NCBI GenBank assembly: GCA_963665265.2
Contig: OY762224.2
Coordinates: 3,782,001-3,846,000 of the forward strand
DNA from: CAXXHQ01 sp963665265
GTDB lineage: Bacteria > Planctomycetota > Planctomycetia > Pirellulales > Thermoguttaceae
Reading direction: 5' to 3'
Length of the DNA stretch: 64,000 nucleotides
The first letter of the stretch is position 1; each line of letters opens with the position of its first letter. The notes under the pieces were generated by a model that saw nothing but the letters and a program-made list of their open reading frames with translations, was not told the origin of the DNA and ran no database searches. Positions 47,235 to 56,373 of this stretch are shown in pieces. The position numbers and the translations under genes are program-made.

Positions 47235-47535
47235 GGTAGCGTCTCGCGCTGATGCGGCTATAACGATAATCTATGCGGATTTTCCGCGTTAAATCCGCCA
47301 TGCAATAGATTCGGCGGGCAAAACGCGGATTTACGTTAAAAGCGCATCGGGCGGCGCAGACCGCACAAAAAGATGCGCAAAGATTGTCAGCCGGAGAAAA
47401 TGGTATAAGATTGAGGACGACGGCACGCCGAGAGAAGGCTGAGCGGTTCCCGCCGAAGCGGCGCCCCGTCGTTAAAGTTTTACTAAACGTCCCCCCCGTT
47501 CGCCTTCCGTAGATTTTCTCAAGAGATGCTTCGCT
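47235..47535. other. Intergenic region between divergent genes
   Basis: Shared promoter region of the hydrolase (left) and the SMP-30-type gene (right). No distinct operator or terminator seen. Confidence 0.3.
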
Positions 47536-48390
47536 ATGAAACTCAGCGATATTTTCAGCTCGACTGACGCTCCGCAAAATCTGGCCCAGGTCGTCGGATC
47601 CGGCTACGGGTTCACCGAAGGCCCCGCCGCCGACGCTCGAGGAAACGTCTTCTTTTCGGACGGGCGGAACAACTCGATCTACTACTACGAGTTCGGACGG
47701 CGTGCGACCCTCTTTACCGACGATAGCCTCGACGCGATCGGCATGATGTTCAATCGACGCGGCGAGCTTTGCGTTTGCGAAGGTGCGGCCGGCCGAGTCG
47801 TCGCCTTCGACATCGAAACGAAAAGCAAACGAATCCTTTGCGACCAGTTCGAGGGAATCCGCTTTAACGAACCGAACGACTTGGCCGTCGACTCCCATAA
47901 CGGCTTTTATTTCTCCGACCCGAATTACCAACACCGCGATCAACCGACCGTGCGCCGTCAGGACGTTTACTATTGCGACGCCGAAGGCCGAGTGAGTCGA
48001 GTTTCGACGGTCTGTTTTAAGCCGAACGGCGTTTTGCTTTCTGCCGACGACAAAACGCTCTACGTGGCCGACGCGCGCGGACAGCGAATTTATCGGTACG
48101 ACGTGGCCGGGCCGGGCGTGCTAGAAAACGAATCGATCTTCATCGACCTGCTGGCCGCAAACCCCGACGGCCTAACCCTCGACGAGCGGGGAAATCTCTA
48201 CGTCTGCTGCGGCAAAAAAGGCGTTAAAATTTTCGATGCTCTAGGAGCTTTCGTCGGAGTCGTGCCGATCCATACCGCAAACTGCTGCTTCGGCGGTCCC
48301 GACTTCAAAACCCTCATGCTCGCCTCGCAAGACCTTTTCCTGGCGTTGCCCACGCAAGTCGCCGGCCTAAAACCCCTCATGCTCCGATAG
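47536..48390 (+). CDS. SMP-30/gluconolactonase/LRE-family sugar lactonase
   Basis: 284 residues forming a six-bladed beta-propeller of the SMP-30/gluconolactonase family, which opens sugar lactones using one divalent metal. The metal ligands are in place: Glu28 in GFTEGP, Asn in NEPNDLAVD, Asn in KPNGVLLS and Asp in NPDGLTLDE. No signal peptide, so probably cytoplasmic. It starts 15 bp after AGATTTTCTC without a strong Shine-Dalgarno site. Stands alone; the exact substrate (glucono-, xylono- or another lactone) cannot be told. Confidence 0.92.
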   Translation: MKLSDIFSSTDAPQNLAQVVGSGYGFTEGPAADARGNVFFSDGRNNSIYYYEFGRRATLFTDDSLDAIGMMFNRRGELCVCEGAAGRVVAFDIETKSKRILCDQFEGIRFNEPNDLAVDSHNGFYFSDPNYQHRDQPTVRRQDVYYCDAEGRVSRVSTVCFKPNGVLLSADDKTLYVADARGQRIYRYDVAGPGVLENESIFIDLLAANPDGLTLDERGNLYVCCGKKGVKIFDALGAFVGVVPIHTANCCFGGPDFKTLMLASQDLFLALPTQVAGLKPLMLR

Positions 48391-48666
48391 AACGCGACCT
48401 CCTAGCTCCTCGGCGATCGTGGCGATCTCCGCCCGAAAATCAGCGGAATTACGAAAAACAGGCCCCCCTCCGCTTTCACGAAAGACATTTTTTCCAAGGA
48501 ATGCCCTGCGGCTGCCCACAGCCTTTTCAACCGGGAGCCGCTTGTTGGCGGAGCTTCTCCGCGAGTAGAATGGCAGGTGTCTTATCGGCGACATTGTCGA
48601 GGCGCCTGATTCTTCGCCGAAAGCTCGCTCGAACTCCTCGCAACGCCTTTTACTATTTCCCTCCAA

Positions 48667-50103
48667 ATGACCGCTGAAAATTCCGCACCAAGCGATAAAA
48701 AAGAAATCCGCGTCTTCTTCGCCGCGCCCGGCGACTTGGCCGTCGAGCGCCGCGCGTTCAAAAAAACCGTCGACTCCCTAAACGGCGTCTTCGGCAATGC
48801 CGAACACGTAAAGTTCGTCTTTGCCGGCGCCGACGACTCGACTGCCGCTCGACCGCGCGGGGCGGTCATCGACGACCTCGACTCTTGCGATCTCTTCGTC
48901 TTAACGCTCCATCGTCGTTGGGGACAATACGTCGACGACGCAGCGCCGTTCACGACCTACGCCGAGGAGGAATTCCATCACGCCTCGGCTCGATTTAAAG
49001 CGACCGGAAAACCCGACCTCCTCGTATTCCTGAAAAACGTCAATCCTTCGCAACTGGCCGATCCCGGGCCGGAGCTGATCAAGGCGCTCGAATTCCGGAA
49101 GTCGCTCGAGGAATCTCGCGAAATTTTTTATCGCACGTTCGAAGAGACGAAGCATTTTGAAAAAGAGTTGGAGCGACACATTCGAGCCTTCGTGAAAGGC
49201 GATTTACCGAAATATCCGCTTTCGCCCGAGGCCACGATCCTCCCTCTCGAATGCCTGGAAGCCGTCGAAGAGGCGGAGAACAAGGCCAAGCGATCTGCCG
49301 AGCGATTTGCCGAGAACGGCGAGCCGGAGCAATCGCGGCGCGCGAAGAACGCCGAAGCCGATGCGGCCCTCGCCCGTCAGGCGGCGATCGCGGCCTCGAA
49401 AGGAAATTTTGAGGACGCCAGACAATTGCTTGCCGTCGCTATCGCCGAAACCACGTCGGAGGAAGTTCTTCTACTCGGCCTAGAGTTCTATCAACGAACC
49501 GGCGAACTGAGAACGGCCGAGGATCTGATGAACCGCATTCTGGCGATCGGCGGCGAGAGCGCCGTTCGCCCTTACACGGCCGCCGCGTTCGGCAACCTCG
49601 GACTGATCTATCAAACGCGCGGCGAACTGGACAAAGCAGAAGAGATTCTTAACAAAGCCCTCGCAATCAATCTTCAACTGGCGAACGACGAGGAAATCGC
49701 GAAAAACTACGGCTGTTTAGGAGCGGTCTACCGGAAGCGAGGAAAGTTGGAAGAGGCCGAGCAGGCGCACCGCCAAGCGTTGACGCTCCACCAAAAGAAT
49801 CGCCGTCAGGAAGGAATTGCGACCGAATGCGGAAACCTCGGCGTCATCTATCGAACCCGAAATGAACTCGATCAGGCCGAGGAAATGTTCCTCAAGGCCC
49901 TGGCGATCGACGAACAGCTCGGCCGCCAAGAGGGAGTCGTCAGCGCGTACGTGAACTTAGGCCGACTCTACGTGACGCAAAGCCGATTCCCGCAGGCGCG
50001 AAGCGTATTGGCGAAGGCGCAATCCCTTATCGCGCAAATGGGCGTTCAAAGCATGGCGCAACATATTCAGCAATGGCTAGAAAGCCTCCCCGCCGAGGCG
50101 TGA
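48667..50103 (+). CDS. DUF4062-like domain fused to tetratricopeptide repeats
   Basis: 478 residues. N-terminal 150 residues (KKEIRVFFAAPGDLAVERRA, CDLFVLTLHRRWGQYVDD, YAEEEFHHASARF) follow the layout of DUF4062, a TIR-like fold found at the N terminus of NTPase and repeat proteins. A linker is followed by tandem TPRs of about 40 residues (AFGNLGLIYQTRGELDKAEE, CGNLGVIYRTRNELDQAEEM, AYVNLGRLYVTQSRFPQARS). No NTPase domain lies between. DUF4062 proteins often occur in conflict and STAND-type systems; a sensor-effector role is inferred. Stands alone, flanked downstream by a repeat cluster. Confidence 0.82.
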   Translation: MTAENSAPSDKKEIRVFFAAPGDLAVERRAFKKTVDSLNGVFGNAEHVKFVFAGADDSTAARPRGAVIDDLDSCDLFVLTLHRRWGQYVDDAAPFTTYAEEEFHHASARFKATGKPDLLVFLKNVNPSQLADPGPELIKALEFRKSLEESREIFYRTFEETKHFEKELERHIRAFVKGDLPKYPLSPEATILPLECLEAVEEAENKAKRSAERFAENGEPEQSRRAKNAEADAALARQAAIAASKGNFEDARQLLAVAIAETTSEEVLLLGLEFYQRTGELRTAEDLMNRILAIGGESAVRPYTAAAFGNLGLIYQTRGELDKAEEILNKALAINLQLANDEEIAKNYGCLGAVYRKRGKLEEAEQAHRQALTLHQKNRRQEGIATECGNLGVIYRTRNELDQAEEMFLKALAIDEQLGRQEGVVSAYVNLGRLYVTQSRFPQARSVLAKAQSLIAQMGVQSMAQHIQQWLESLPAEA

Positions 50104-50119
50104 GAACGGACTGTTTGCG

Positions 50120-50168
50120 TAGCCCAATCGGGCGTATTAGGTGCCATGCCCACGCTTGCCGTGGGCAT
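50120..50168. repeat. 49-bp palindromic repeat, copy 1
   Basis: TAGCCCAATCGGGCG leads into CATGCCCAC-7 bases-GTGGGCATG (9-bp stem). Repeated nearly exactly at 50629-50679. Confidence 0.85.
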
Positions 50169-50255
50169 GCTAAGCGTGTAGGGCGCTCTGCGAGCGCCGG
50201 AAGCTTCGTAGGGTGCATGCTTATCGCGTGTTAGACTGAGCACAATTTATTTTTG

Positions 50256-50316
50256 AGGGACGTTCACGTCCCTTTCTCGGCCTTTAGGCCGTCATAGGCC
50301 CGACGTTTACGTCGGG
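50256..50316. repeat. Triple-hairpin palindromic element
   Basis: AGGGACGTTCACGTCCCT (50256-50273), CGGCCTTTAGGCCG (50278-50291) and CCCGACGTTTACGTCGGG (50299-50316). Same architecture, loops (TC, TT, TT) and central palindrome as 31851-31911, but the outer palindromes both carry GACGT here. Confidence 0.85.
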
Positions 50317-50368
50317 TAAAAGCGCCGCACAATATTTAATTTTTGGATTCGGGAACACGTCAGGACCG

Positions 50369-50770
50369 TTGAACGCAGCGACGCCCCCAATCAATAAAAA
50401 AATTGCGCCGTCGTTCCTCGAACCCGAAGGTTCGCAGCCATTAGCCGGGGGTTGAGCGCAGCGACACCCCCAATCAATAAAAAAATTGCGGCGTCGTTCC
50501 TCGAACCCGAAGGGTTCGCAGCTATTAGCCGGGGGTTGAGCGCAGCGACACCCCCGGAAGAGAAAGCGATATAATTTTTTCGACCCCAAAGGGGTCGCAG
50601 CATCCGTAGCCATGCCAAACGTTTGCCTTAGCCCAATCGGGCGTATTGGGTGCCATGCCCACGCTTGCCGTGGGCATGTTTTTTCGTAAAAATCGCTCAC
50701 TTGAGCGCAGCGACACCCCCAATCAATAAAATAATTGCGGCGTCGTTCCTCGAACCCGAAGGGTTCGCAG
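50369..50770. repeat. Cluster of 70-bp repeats
   Basis: Three copies at 50369-50437, 50452-50521 and 50701-50770. Each starts TTGAGCGCAGCGACACCCCC, contains AATCAATAAAA, and ends AACCCGAAGGGTTCGCAG. Copies 2 and 3 differ at single bases. The stretch between copies 2 and 3 includes CCGGGGGT...ACCCCCGG and GACCCCAAAGGGGTC palindromes. Copies are not evenly spaced, so this is not a CRISPR array. Confidence 0.88.
50629..50679. repeat. 49-bp palindromic repeat, copy 2
   Basis: Second copy of 50120-50168, with one difference (TTGGG for TTAGG). It is inserted inside the 70-bp repeat cluster and followed by TTTTTTCG. Confidence 0.85.
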
Positions 50771-51105
50771 TGAGAATCTGCTTCCCTACGCCCTACGCCC
50801 TACATTGCGTTCTTGCGTGGCCAATTTGTTCCGCAGCGGTTCCGTCCCATCCATGAGTCTGTGGTAAATCTCTCGTTGCGATCTCCGCGAAAAAAACTTT
50901 ATGGCGGAACTCGCGGAGTTCGGCTCGCCCTTTGAACAGCGCTCCCCGCTCATTGACAATTCCTCCCCAACTGAGAAAATCGAGACGCCAAAAGCCGCGA
51001 TCGAGAAGAGCCATGAAGGCGCCCGACGCGAAACTGCATCCAACAACATCCGCTCGGCGCCTTAAGCGCTCCTAACTTTATTGCCTCGCGCCTCACCGGA
51101 ACCTC

Positions 51106-52686
51106 ATGGATAACTATCTCGTCATATCGTGGCTTGTATCTTCTATATGTCTTTTCAGCTTGGCCGTAACGTGGATGCGCACGCGATTCACTGCCCCCGG
51201 TTGGATGGTTCTTTATTTGACTATTTTTTTGCTGTCAATTACTGGAGGGTTGCGGGAGCAACCCGCAATCATCAATGCCGCCGTCGCAATGTGGTTCATA
51301 TTAATCTTACTCCCGGGATTCATCGCCCGGCTCTGCTATCGGCGCTTCATGCAACAAAAATATCCCGAAGCTCGGCGACTGGCTCAAATCCTGAGTTGGC
51401 TGCACCCTGCCGACGGATATAGAGAACAACCTGAGATCATTCGAGCGATCGCTCTATCGCAACGAGGCGAAATTACGGCGGCGTTGGACGCCCTTAAACG
51501 TTTTCAAAATGTCAAATCAGTAATCGGCCTAACGGCTATCGCCAATCTTTATCGAATCACAAATCAGTGGGAGGAATTTCTGGTCTGGCAATCGCAGCAT
51601 TCTCAGGAGCTCGCGAAGAATCCGCAATTCCTCCACGCTCTACTACGGACGCGAGGAGAGCTAGGCGACGTGCGCGGCATGGTCGAACTTTTCAGCCAAA
51701 GCCGAGAACAAATAAGAAAACTGTTTCCCGCGGCACAGCGAGATTTATGCCGCCTTATCCTATTTGCGTTTTGCGGTAAACGACAGGCGGCCGAAATTCT
51801 TTGCGACGGCTCACTCGCCGTCTTACCCCATTCAACTCGCGTCTTTTGGCTTGCCACGGCTGATCTGAACGCAGGCGAGACGGAATCCGCAAAACGCCAA
51901 TTCGAGGAGTTGCTGCCCGCTGCCGATCCGCTGCTACGAACGGCAATTGAACGCCGCCTTTCCCAGATCACCATTTGCCTCGAACCGCTCGACGCAACGG
52001 CCGAACGCGTGGTCGAGGAAGCGACGACGGAACACGCTCATGAAGAGAAATTCGGCGCTCGACGCCCCCTGTTTTCCAATCGAGCGAAAGCGACTCAAAT
52101 CCTCATCGTTCTTAACGTCTTTATGTTCGGCGCGGAATGTTACCTTGGGGGCGGCGAAAATATATTCGTCCTATACCGCCTGGGCGCACTCTTTCCGCCG
52201 GCAGTCCTCGCGGGCCAATGGTGGCGGCTAATCATGGCCATGTTCCTGCACTGCGGCGCGCTTCACCTCACGATGAATATGCTCGGATTATGGTTCCTAG
52301 GACCGTGCGTTGAATTCGCAATTGGCTTCCGCCGATTCTTGCTGGTTTATCTGCTTACCGGAATCGGCTCGATGGCGACGGTATTGGCGTTCAGCTTCGG
52401 AGACAATGCGGAGGCTCTGACGGTCGGCGCTTCGGGTTGCGTCATGGGTCTGGTCGGCGCAACTGGATCGTTGATGCTGCGTGGTTGGCTGCGAGAGAAC
52501 GCGATCGCAGCTAAACGCCGGTTGGGCCTCGCGCTCTTTATCGTGTTGATGGAAGTCCTTGTTGATTTCATGATTCCGCAAGTCAGCATGATTGCGCATC
52601 TTTCTGGAGCCTGCATCGGCTTTGCAATCACTATGGTTTTGCGCGATCGGCTGACTCTGACGCCGCAACCTCTTCAAAGCCGTTAA
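51106..52686 (+). CDS. Rhomboid-family intramembrane serine protease with helical-repeat insert
   Basis: 526 residues. Two or three N-terminal membrane segments (LVSSICLFSLAVTWM; MVLYLTIFLLSITGG; AAVAMWFILILLPGFIARL) precede a soluble, TPR-like helical region of about residues 90-310. A six-helix rhomboid core follows. Its catalytic pair is Ser443 in VGASGCVMG (GxSG) and His498 in SMIAHLSGACIG; HLTMNMLGLWF before it matches the conserved HxxxN. Rhomboids cut membrane-anchored proteins within or near the membrane. The soluble repeat domain may select substrates. Confidence 0.92.
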   Translation: MDNYLVISWLVSSICLFSLAVTWMRTRFTAPGWMVLYLTIFLLSITGGLREQPAIINAAVAMWFILILLPGFIARLCYRRFMQQKYPEARRLAQILSWLHPADGYREQPEIIRAIALSQRGEITAALDALKRFQNVKSVIGLTAIANLYRITNQWEEFLVWQSQHSQELAKNPQFLHALLRTRGELGDVRGMVELFSQSREQIRKLFPAAQRDLCRLILFAFCGKRQAAEILCDGSLAVLPHSTRVFWLATADLNAGETESAKRQFEELLPAADPLLRTAIERRLSQITICLEPLDATAERVVEEATTEHAHEEKFGARRPLFSNRAKATQILIVLNVFMFGAECYLGGGENIFVLYRLGALFPPAVLAGQWWRLIMAMFLHCGALHLTMNMLGLWFLGPCVEFAIGFRRFLLVYLLTGIGSMATVLAFSFGDNAEALTVGASGCVMGLVGATGSLMLRGWLRENAIAAKRRLGLALFIVLMEVLVDFMIPQVSMIAHLSGACIGFAITMVLRDRLTLTPQPLQSR

Positions 52687-53715
52687 TTTTGGACGAGATT
52701 CCGTTTCCCCGGGTTGATGCGCACCCAGGGCTTATGGCGGCCATCCTTTCAGGATGGGGAAACCAACGAATCCGGCTGATTGCTAATGGTTATTGATCCC
52801 GAAGAGTTCGCAGTGAGAATCGGAGTCCCCATGCCCCATGCCCTACGCCCTACGCCCTACGCCCTACGCCCTACGCCCAAGCCTCGTGCTTCCGCGTCCC
52901 TCATCTTTTTTCTTGCTTTTGTGCCATGATTTCCGCTAAGGTGCTCTTCTGAATCGTCGCGCATCGATACGACAGGTCCGTTGACAATTCGACTTGCCCG
53001 CCAAGTGGGAAAAAACGCGACCGCCCGCGCAGTTCCATATGAAATCGACGTGTTTTTGCCCCGGTTTTAACGCGCCACGTAGCGAATTGGGCGTTCTGCG
53101 AGCGCCGCAAATATTGACCGCATTTACCCTTACGACTCGCGAGAGCAAAAAAACATGCAATTCGCCGTTTCAAAAATTATGCCGTTTTACTTTCGTAACG
53201 CACCGTTGTTTCACGACTTGCGCCGCCGCCCCAGCGCGAAAATCGTCGAGATAATACGCTTAGCCCAAAACGCGCCTCCCCTATCTCGTTACGGCAACGG
53301 TTCTTACAACGCAAGAACAGCCATATGCGTCCATATTCTTTTACCGCGCAAGCGAAAACACCTCATTTTCCTCGGGAAAAACGCATGTTTTGAACGAAAA
53401 CCGACGCAAATCGTAAGCGATCGTTTGTTACGTCGCAACGTTATTTATTTCACTTAAAAAATGTATTTCAAACCACGACGGATGGAAAATTTTCAAAGAA
53501 AAAAAGCCGCGTGCCAATGGCGACGCTCGCTGCGGCCCCTGAAAACTTCAACCTTCACGAAACTGCCAGGAGCGTCACTCCTCCTTGCACGAGTTAGAAC
53601 TAGAATCCATAACGCTTTCCCGAATAAATCGACGCCCAAACGGCGAATGCAAACTCGGAAGCTGACGCTTCTTCATCGTAACCTTTTTTCCCTATCCTCT
53701 TTGCCGAAGTTCATC
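52687..53715. other. Intergenic region with palindromes and heptamer repeats
   Basis: No gene supported. Contains CCATCCTTTCAGGATGG (52741-52757), a CCCGAAGAGTTCGCAGTGAG segment (52798-52817) like the end of the 70-bp repeats, and a heptamer array at 52840-52874. Frames of up to 100 codons here lack any domain or clear ribosome-binding site; the in-frame stretch left of 53716 is not believed to be translated. Confidence 0.45.
52840..52874. repeat. Heptamer tandem repeat (GCCCTAC)5
   Basis: Five perfect copies of GCCCTAC, preceded by variants (ATGCCCC). Shorter runs of the same heptamer occur at about 50787-50802, and one or two at about 46084-46100. Confidence 0.85.
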
Positions 53716-54990
53716 ATGAATCGAACGTTCCCTACAGCCGTTATTCTATCGTTCGCCCTTTGCGGATTTTCCTTTGCCGAGCCCCCTTCGGACGAAGGAA
53801 AACCGGCCTCGTCGAACGTGCCCGGCCAAGCCTATCCGAAAATCGACGCGGAAGGACGCGCGGCCTTCCGCATACCCGCTCCGCAAGCCGCGAAAGTGCA
53901 AGTGCGAATCGATCGGACATACGATCTGACGAAAGATGAAAAGGGCGTATGGACCGGCGTCACCGGGCCCCTCGTTCCAGGCTTTCACTACTATTCGTTA
54001 CTCATCGACGGAGTCGAGACCGCCGATCCGGCAAGCGAAACGTATTTCGGCAGCAAGTGGATGCACGCCGGAATCGAAGTTCCCGAAAAAGGAGTCGATT
54101 TCTACGACGTGAAAAACGTTCCGCACGGCGAAGTTCGTCAAAAACTCTACTTCTCCAAGACGGCGAACGCTTGGCGCCGTTGCTTCGTTTACACGCCGCC
54201 GAAATACGACGCATGCCCGACGGCTCAATATCCGGTCTTGTACCTCCAGCACGGCTGGGGCGAAGACGAACGCGGTTGGGTCACGCAAGGTCGAGTCAAT
54301 TTGATCATCGACAATTTGATCGCCGAGGGAAAATGCGTGCCGATGATCGTCGTCATCGATAACGGAAACATCGGCGAGTTTCGTCGCCCGCAAGGAAAGG
54401 ACGCGAATAAGAAGCCTGCCGACGCGAAAGCCGCTTCGGCAGCCATCGAGGCGGGACTGGCCGAGTCTTTCCGACCGTTCGAAAAAGTCGTCATCGAAGA
54501 TCTTATTCCGACGATCGACTCGACCTATCGCACCGTTCCGGATCGGGAGCATCGAGCGATGGCGGGCCTATCGATGGGCGGCATGCAAACCTACGTGATC
54601 GCGCTCAAACATCTCGACGCGTTCGCCTATATCGGCGGTTTTAGCGGCGGAGGGATCGGCATCGACGGCGAATTCGATCCGAAGATATCGCACGGCGGAG
54701 TAATGGCCGACGCCGAGGCGTTTAATAAACAAGTCCGTCTTCTCTGGTTGAGCGTGGGAACGGCCGAGGGGCCTAAGTTCTACGAAGGACTGAAAAAGTA
54801 TCGCGACGCCGTGGAAAAGGCCGGCGTCAAAATCAAGTTCTACGAATCGCCCGGCACCGCCCATGAATGGCTAACCTGGCGCCGAAGCTTGCATGAATTC
54901 GCGCCGCTGCTGTTTCGCTGCGACGATTCATCGTCTGACAATTCTCCGGCATCACGACGAGAACATCGACGCGGAACGGGCAACCGTTGA
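53716..54990 (+). CDS. Secreted esterase (Fes/esterase D-like, CE1-type), N-terminal beta-sandwich
   Basis: 424 residues. Start ATG at 53716 gives a signal peptide NRTFPTAVILSFALCGFSFA; the frame stays open far upstream but that part has no coding character. N-terminal E-set/CBM48-like domain (AAFRIPAPQAAKVQVRID, GFHYYSLLIDGVETADPAS), then an esterase domain: YLQHGWGEDERGWVTQGR, nucleophile in AMAGLSMGGMQTYVIAL, His in GTAHEWLTWRRSLHEF. This resembles secreted feruloyl/acetyl-xylan-type esterases that release acids from plant polysaccharides. Substrate not determinable by eye. Confidence 0.92.
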   Translation: MNRTFPTAVILSFALCGFSFAEPPSDEGKPASSNVPGQAYPKIDAEGRAAFRIPAPQAAKVQVRIDRTYDLTKDEKGVWTGVTGPLVPGFHYYSLLIDGVETADPASETYFGSKWMHAGIEVPEKGVDFYDVKNVPHGEVRQKLYFSKTANAWRRCFVYTPPKYDACPTAQYPVLYLQHGWGEDERGWVTQGRVNLIIDNLIAEGKCVPMIVVIDNGNIGEFRRPQGKDANKKPADAKAASAAIEAGLAESFRPFEKVVIEDLIPTIDSTYRTVPDREHRAMAGLSMGGMQTYVIALKHLDAFAYIGGFSGGGIGIDGEFDPKISHGGVMADAEAFNKQVRLLWLSVGTAEGPKFYEGLKKYRDAVEKAGVKIKFYESPGTAHEWLTWRRSLHEFAPLLFRCDDSSSDNSPASRREHRRGTGNR

Positions 54991-55620
54991 GCAATCTGCC
55001 CTCAGGCCCGGAGCGCCCGACCTACGAAAAAACGTTAATACAGATAATCTGCATATGCACAGAGAGTGTAAATAGAGATTAACGGCGAAAGACTGGTAAA
55101 ATTTCGCACGCTTTTTTGTCCCTTCTTATAGTAGGGGACGCAAGACGTTTTTTGGCGGCGACGTGCAGGGGCGGAAACAAGCGAAACGACGCAACTCATT
55201 CCTAATTCATGTGTTGCGTTTTTCGCCGTCAAAAAACGATCATTCGGAACAAACGGAAATCCCGTCAAAATCGAAAAAAAGCTTCCGTTCCGCATAATCG
55301 TCAGCCGAAAGCATATTCAGGTAGCAATCGACGTTGAATCAGGCGTAGCCGGGGGGCACGCCGCGTTCCCGTCCATTCTTCCTCAGGCGTCATCTTTAAC
55401 GTGCACTCGTTGAAGCAAAACGTACAGAAGAATGGTTCGCCGCCGCCCTCCCTCAACAGCCGCAATGTCGATGCGGATAAGTTTGGTAATTACACTTCCC
55501 GTCGGTCGGATCAATAGAGGTTCCGACCCAAGCGGCATAGAGGCCCAGACGTCAGGCGTCAGTAAGACGTAATGCGTCGCACATGAGGCCGCAGCGGGAT
55601 TTCCTAAGAGGAGGGAAAGC
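54991..55620. other. Intergenic region before the BON-domain gene
   Basis: No gene supported. Holds a terminator-like hairpin at 55189-55223; the right half should contain the promoter of the gene at 55621. Confidence 0.3.
55189..55223 (+). terminator. Terminator-like hairpin after the esterase gene
   Basis: ACGCAACTCAT and ATGTGTTGCGT pair with one mismatch around a 9-base loop, followed by TTTT. It lies about 200 bp past the stop codon. Confidence 0.5.
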
Positions 55621-56373
55621 ATGCGACGAATTCTTATTGTTTTGGCGGTCGGAGCTCTGACCGCTATGGCTCCGCTGGCCGCGATGGCCGGAAACCAAGA
55701 GATCGCGAACGCGATCGCCGGCAACTTGCGTGACAGCGGTCGCTTGAGCGATTACCACATTGCGGTCAAAGTGCAAGAAGGCACGGCCACTCTGAAGGGA
55801 AACGTGACGAGCCGCGAGCAGTTAAACGCCGCGATGCGAATCGCCTTCCAAACGCCTGGCGTTAGCCGTGTTGTTAACGAATTGGCCGTCGGCGAAGAGA
55901 CCGCGATGAGCATGCCGGCGTCGGCTATGCAAGCGGATCAAACTCCAGCCACGTTTGAATCGGCTCCTGTTCAACAGACTTCGGCCTTGGAATTGCTGCC
56001 GCGTCGTCGTGCCGCCGCCCAAGCCCAACAGATTCAAGCGCAACCGGTAGCGATGCAACAACCGATGACGGCGATGCCTGGTTACACGAACCAAGGTCCG
56101 CGTCCGATGGGCGGAACTGCCGCTCCGGCCGGCAACGTCGCCGCGGTTCGTTACGACCAACCGTGCATGCCGAACTACGCTTGGCCGAGCTACGCCTCGA
56201 GCCCGAACTACGCCGCGGTGACCTATCCGAAGCAATACTCGGCAGCCTCTTGGCCGTTCATCGGCCCGTTCTACCCGTATCCGCAAGTTCCGCTCGGATG
56301 GCGGAAAGTGACGATGGAATGGGACGACGGCTGGTGGTACCTGAACTTCAGCGACAAGCCTTGCCGTCCGTAA
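55621..56373 (+). CDS. Secreted BON-domain protein
   Basis: 250 residues. Strong ribosome-binding site (AAGAGGAGGGAAAGC) before the ATG. Signal peptide (LIVLAVGALTAMAPLAAMAG). One BON domain at about residues 26-92 (QEIANAIAGNLRDSGRL, DYHIAVKVQEGTATLKGNV, MRIAFQTPGVSRVVNEL), a phospholipid-binding or envelope-attachment module. It is followed by a Gln/Ala/Pro-rich linker and a Tyr/Trp/Pro-rich C terminus (SWPFIGPFYPYPQVPLGWRK, WDDGWWYLNFSDKPC). Likely an abundant envelope protein. Followed by an intrinsic terminator. Confidence 0.88.
   Translation: MRRILIVLAVGALTAMAPLAAMAGNQEIANAIAGNLRDSGRLSDYHIAVKVQEGTATLKGNVTSREQLNAAMRIAFQTPGVSRVVNELAVGEETAMSMPASAMQADQTPATFESAPVQQTSALELLPRRRAAAQAQQIQAQPVAMQQPMTAMPGYTNQGPRPMGGTAAPAGNVAAVRYDQPCMPNYAWPSYASSPNYAAVTYPKQYSAASWPFIGPFYPYPQVPLGWRKVTMEWDDGWWYLNFSDKPCRP

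Larger units (their letters stand above)
50104..51105. other. Repeat-rich intergenic region
   Basis: One kilobase without a credible gene. It holds two copies of a 49-bp palindromic repeat, a triple-hairpin element and three copies of a 70-bp repeat, all described separately, plus heptamer CCTACGC-type repeats near 50787-50802. The frames that run through it encode repeat text such as NGCEPSGSR and are rejected. Confidence 0.6.

Noticed and set aside
50284..50700. A 138-codon leftward frame in the repeat cluster.
   Set aside because: Its sequence is made of translated repeat copies (NGCEPSGSRND-type text appears more than once).
50369..50770. Possible CRISPR array.
   Set aside because: Repeats are 70 bp, unevenly spaced, the intervals are themselves repeats, and no cas gene is present.
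52840..52874. Telomere-like heptamers as evidence of a linear replicon end.
   Set aside because: Only five copies, internal position, genes on both sides and dispersed shorter runs elsewhere.
53155..53457. A 100-codon rightward frame before the esterase gene.
   Set aside because: No domain, weak start context and a composition unlike coding neighbours.
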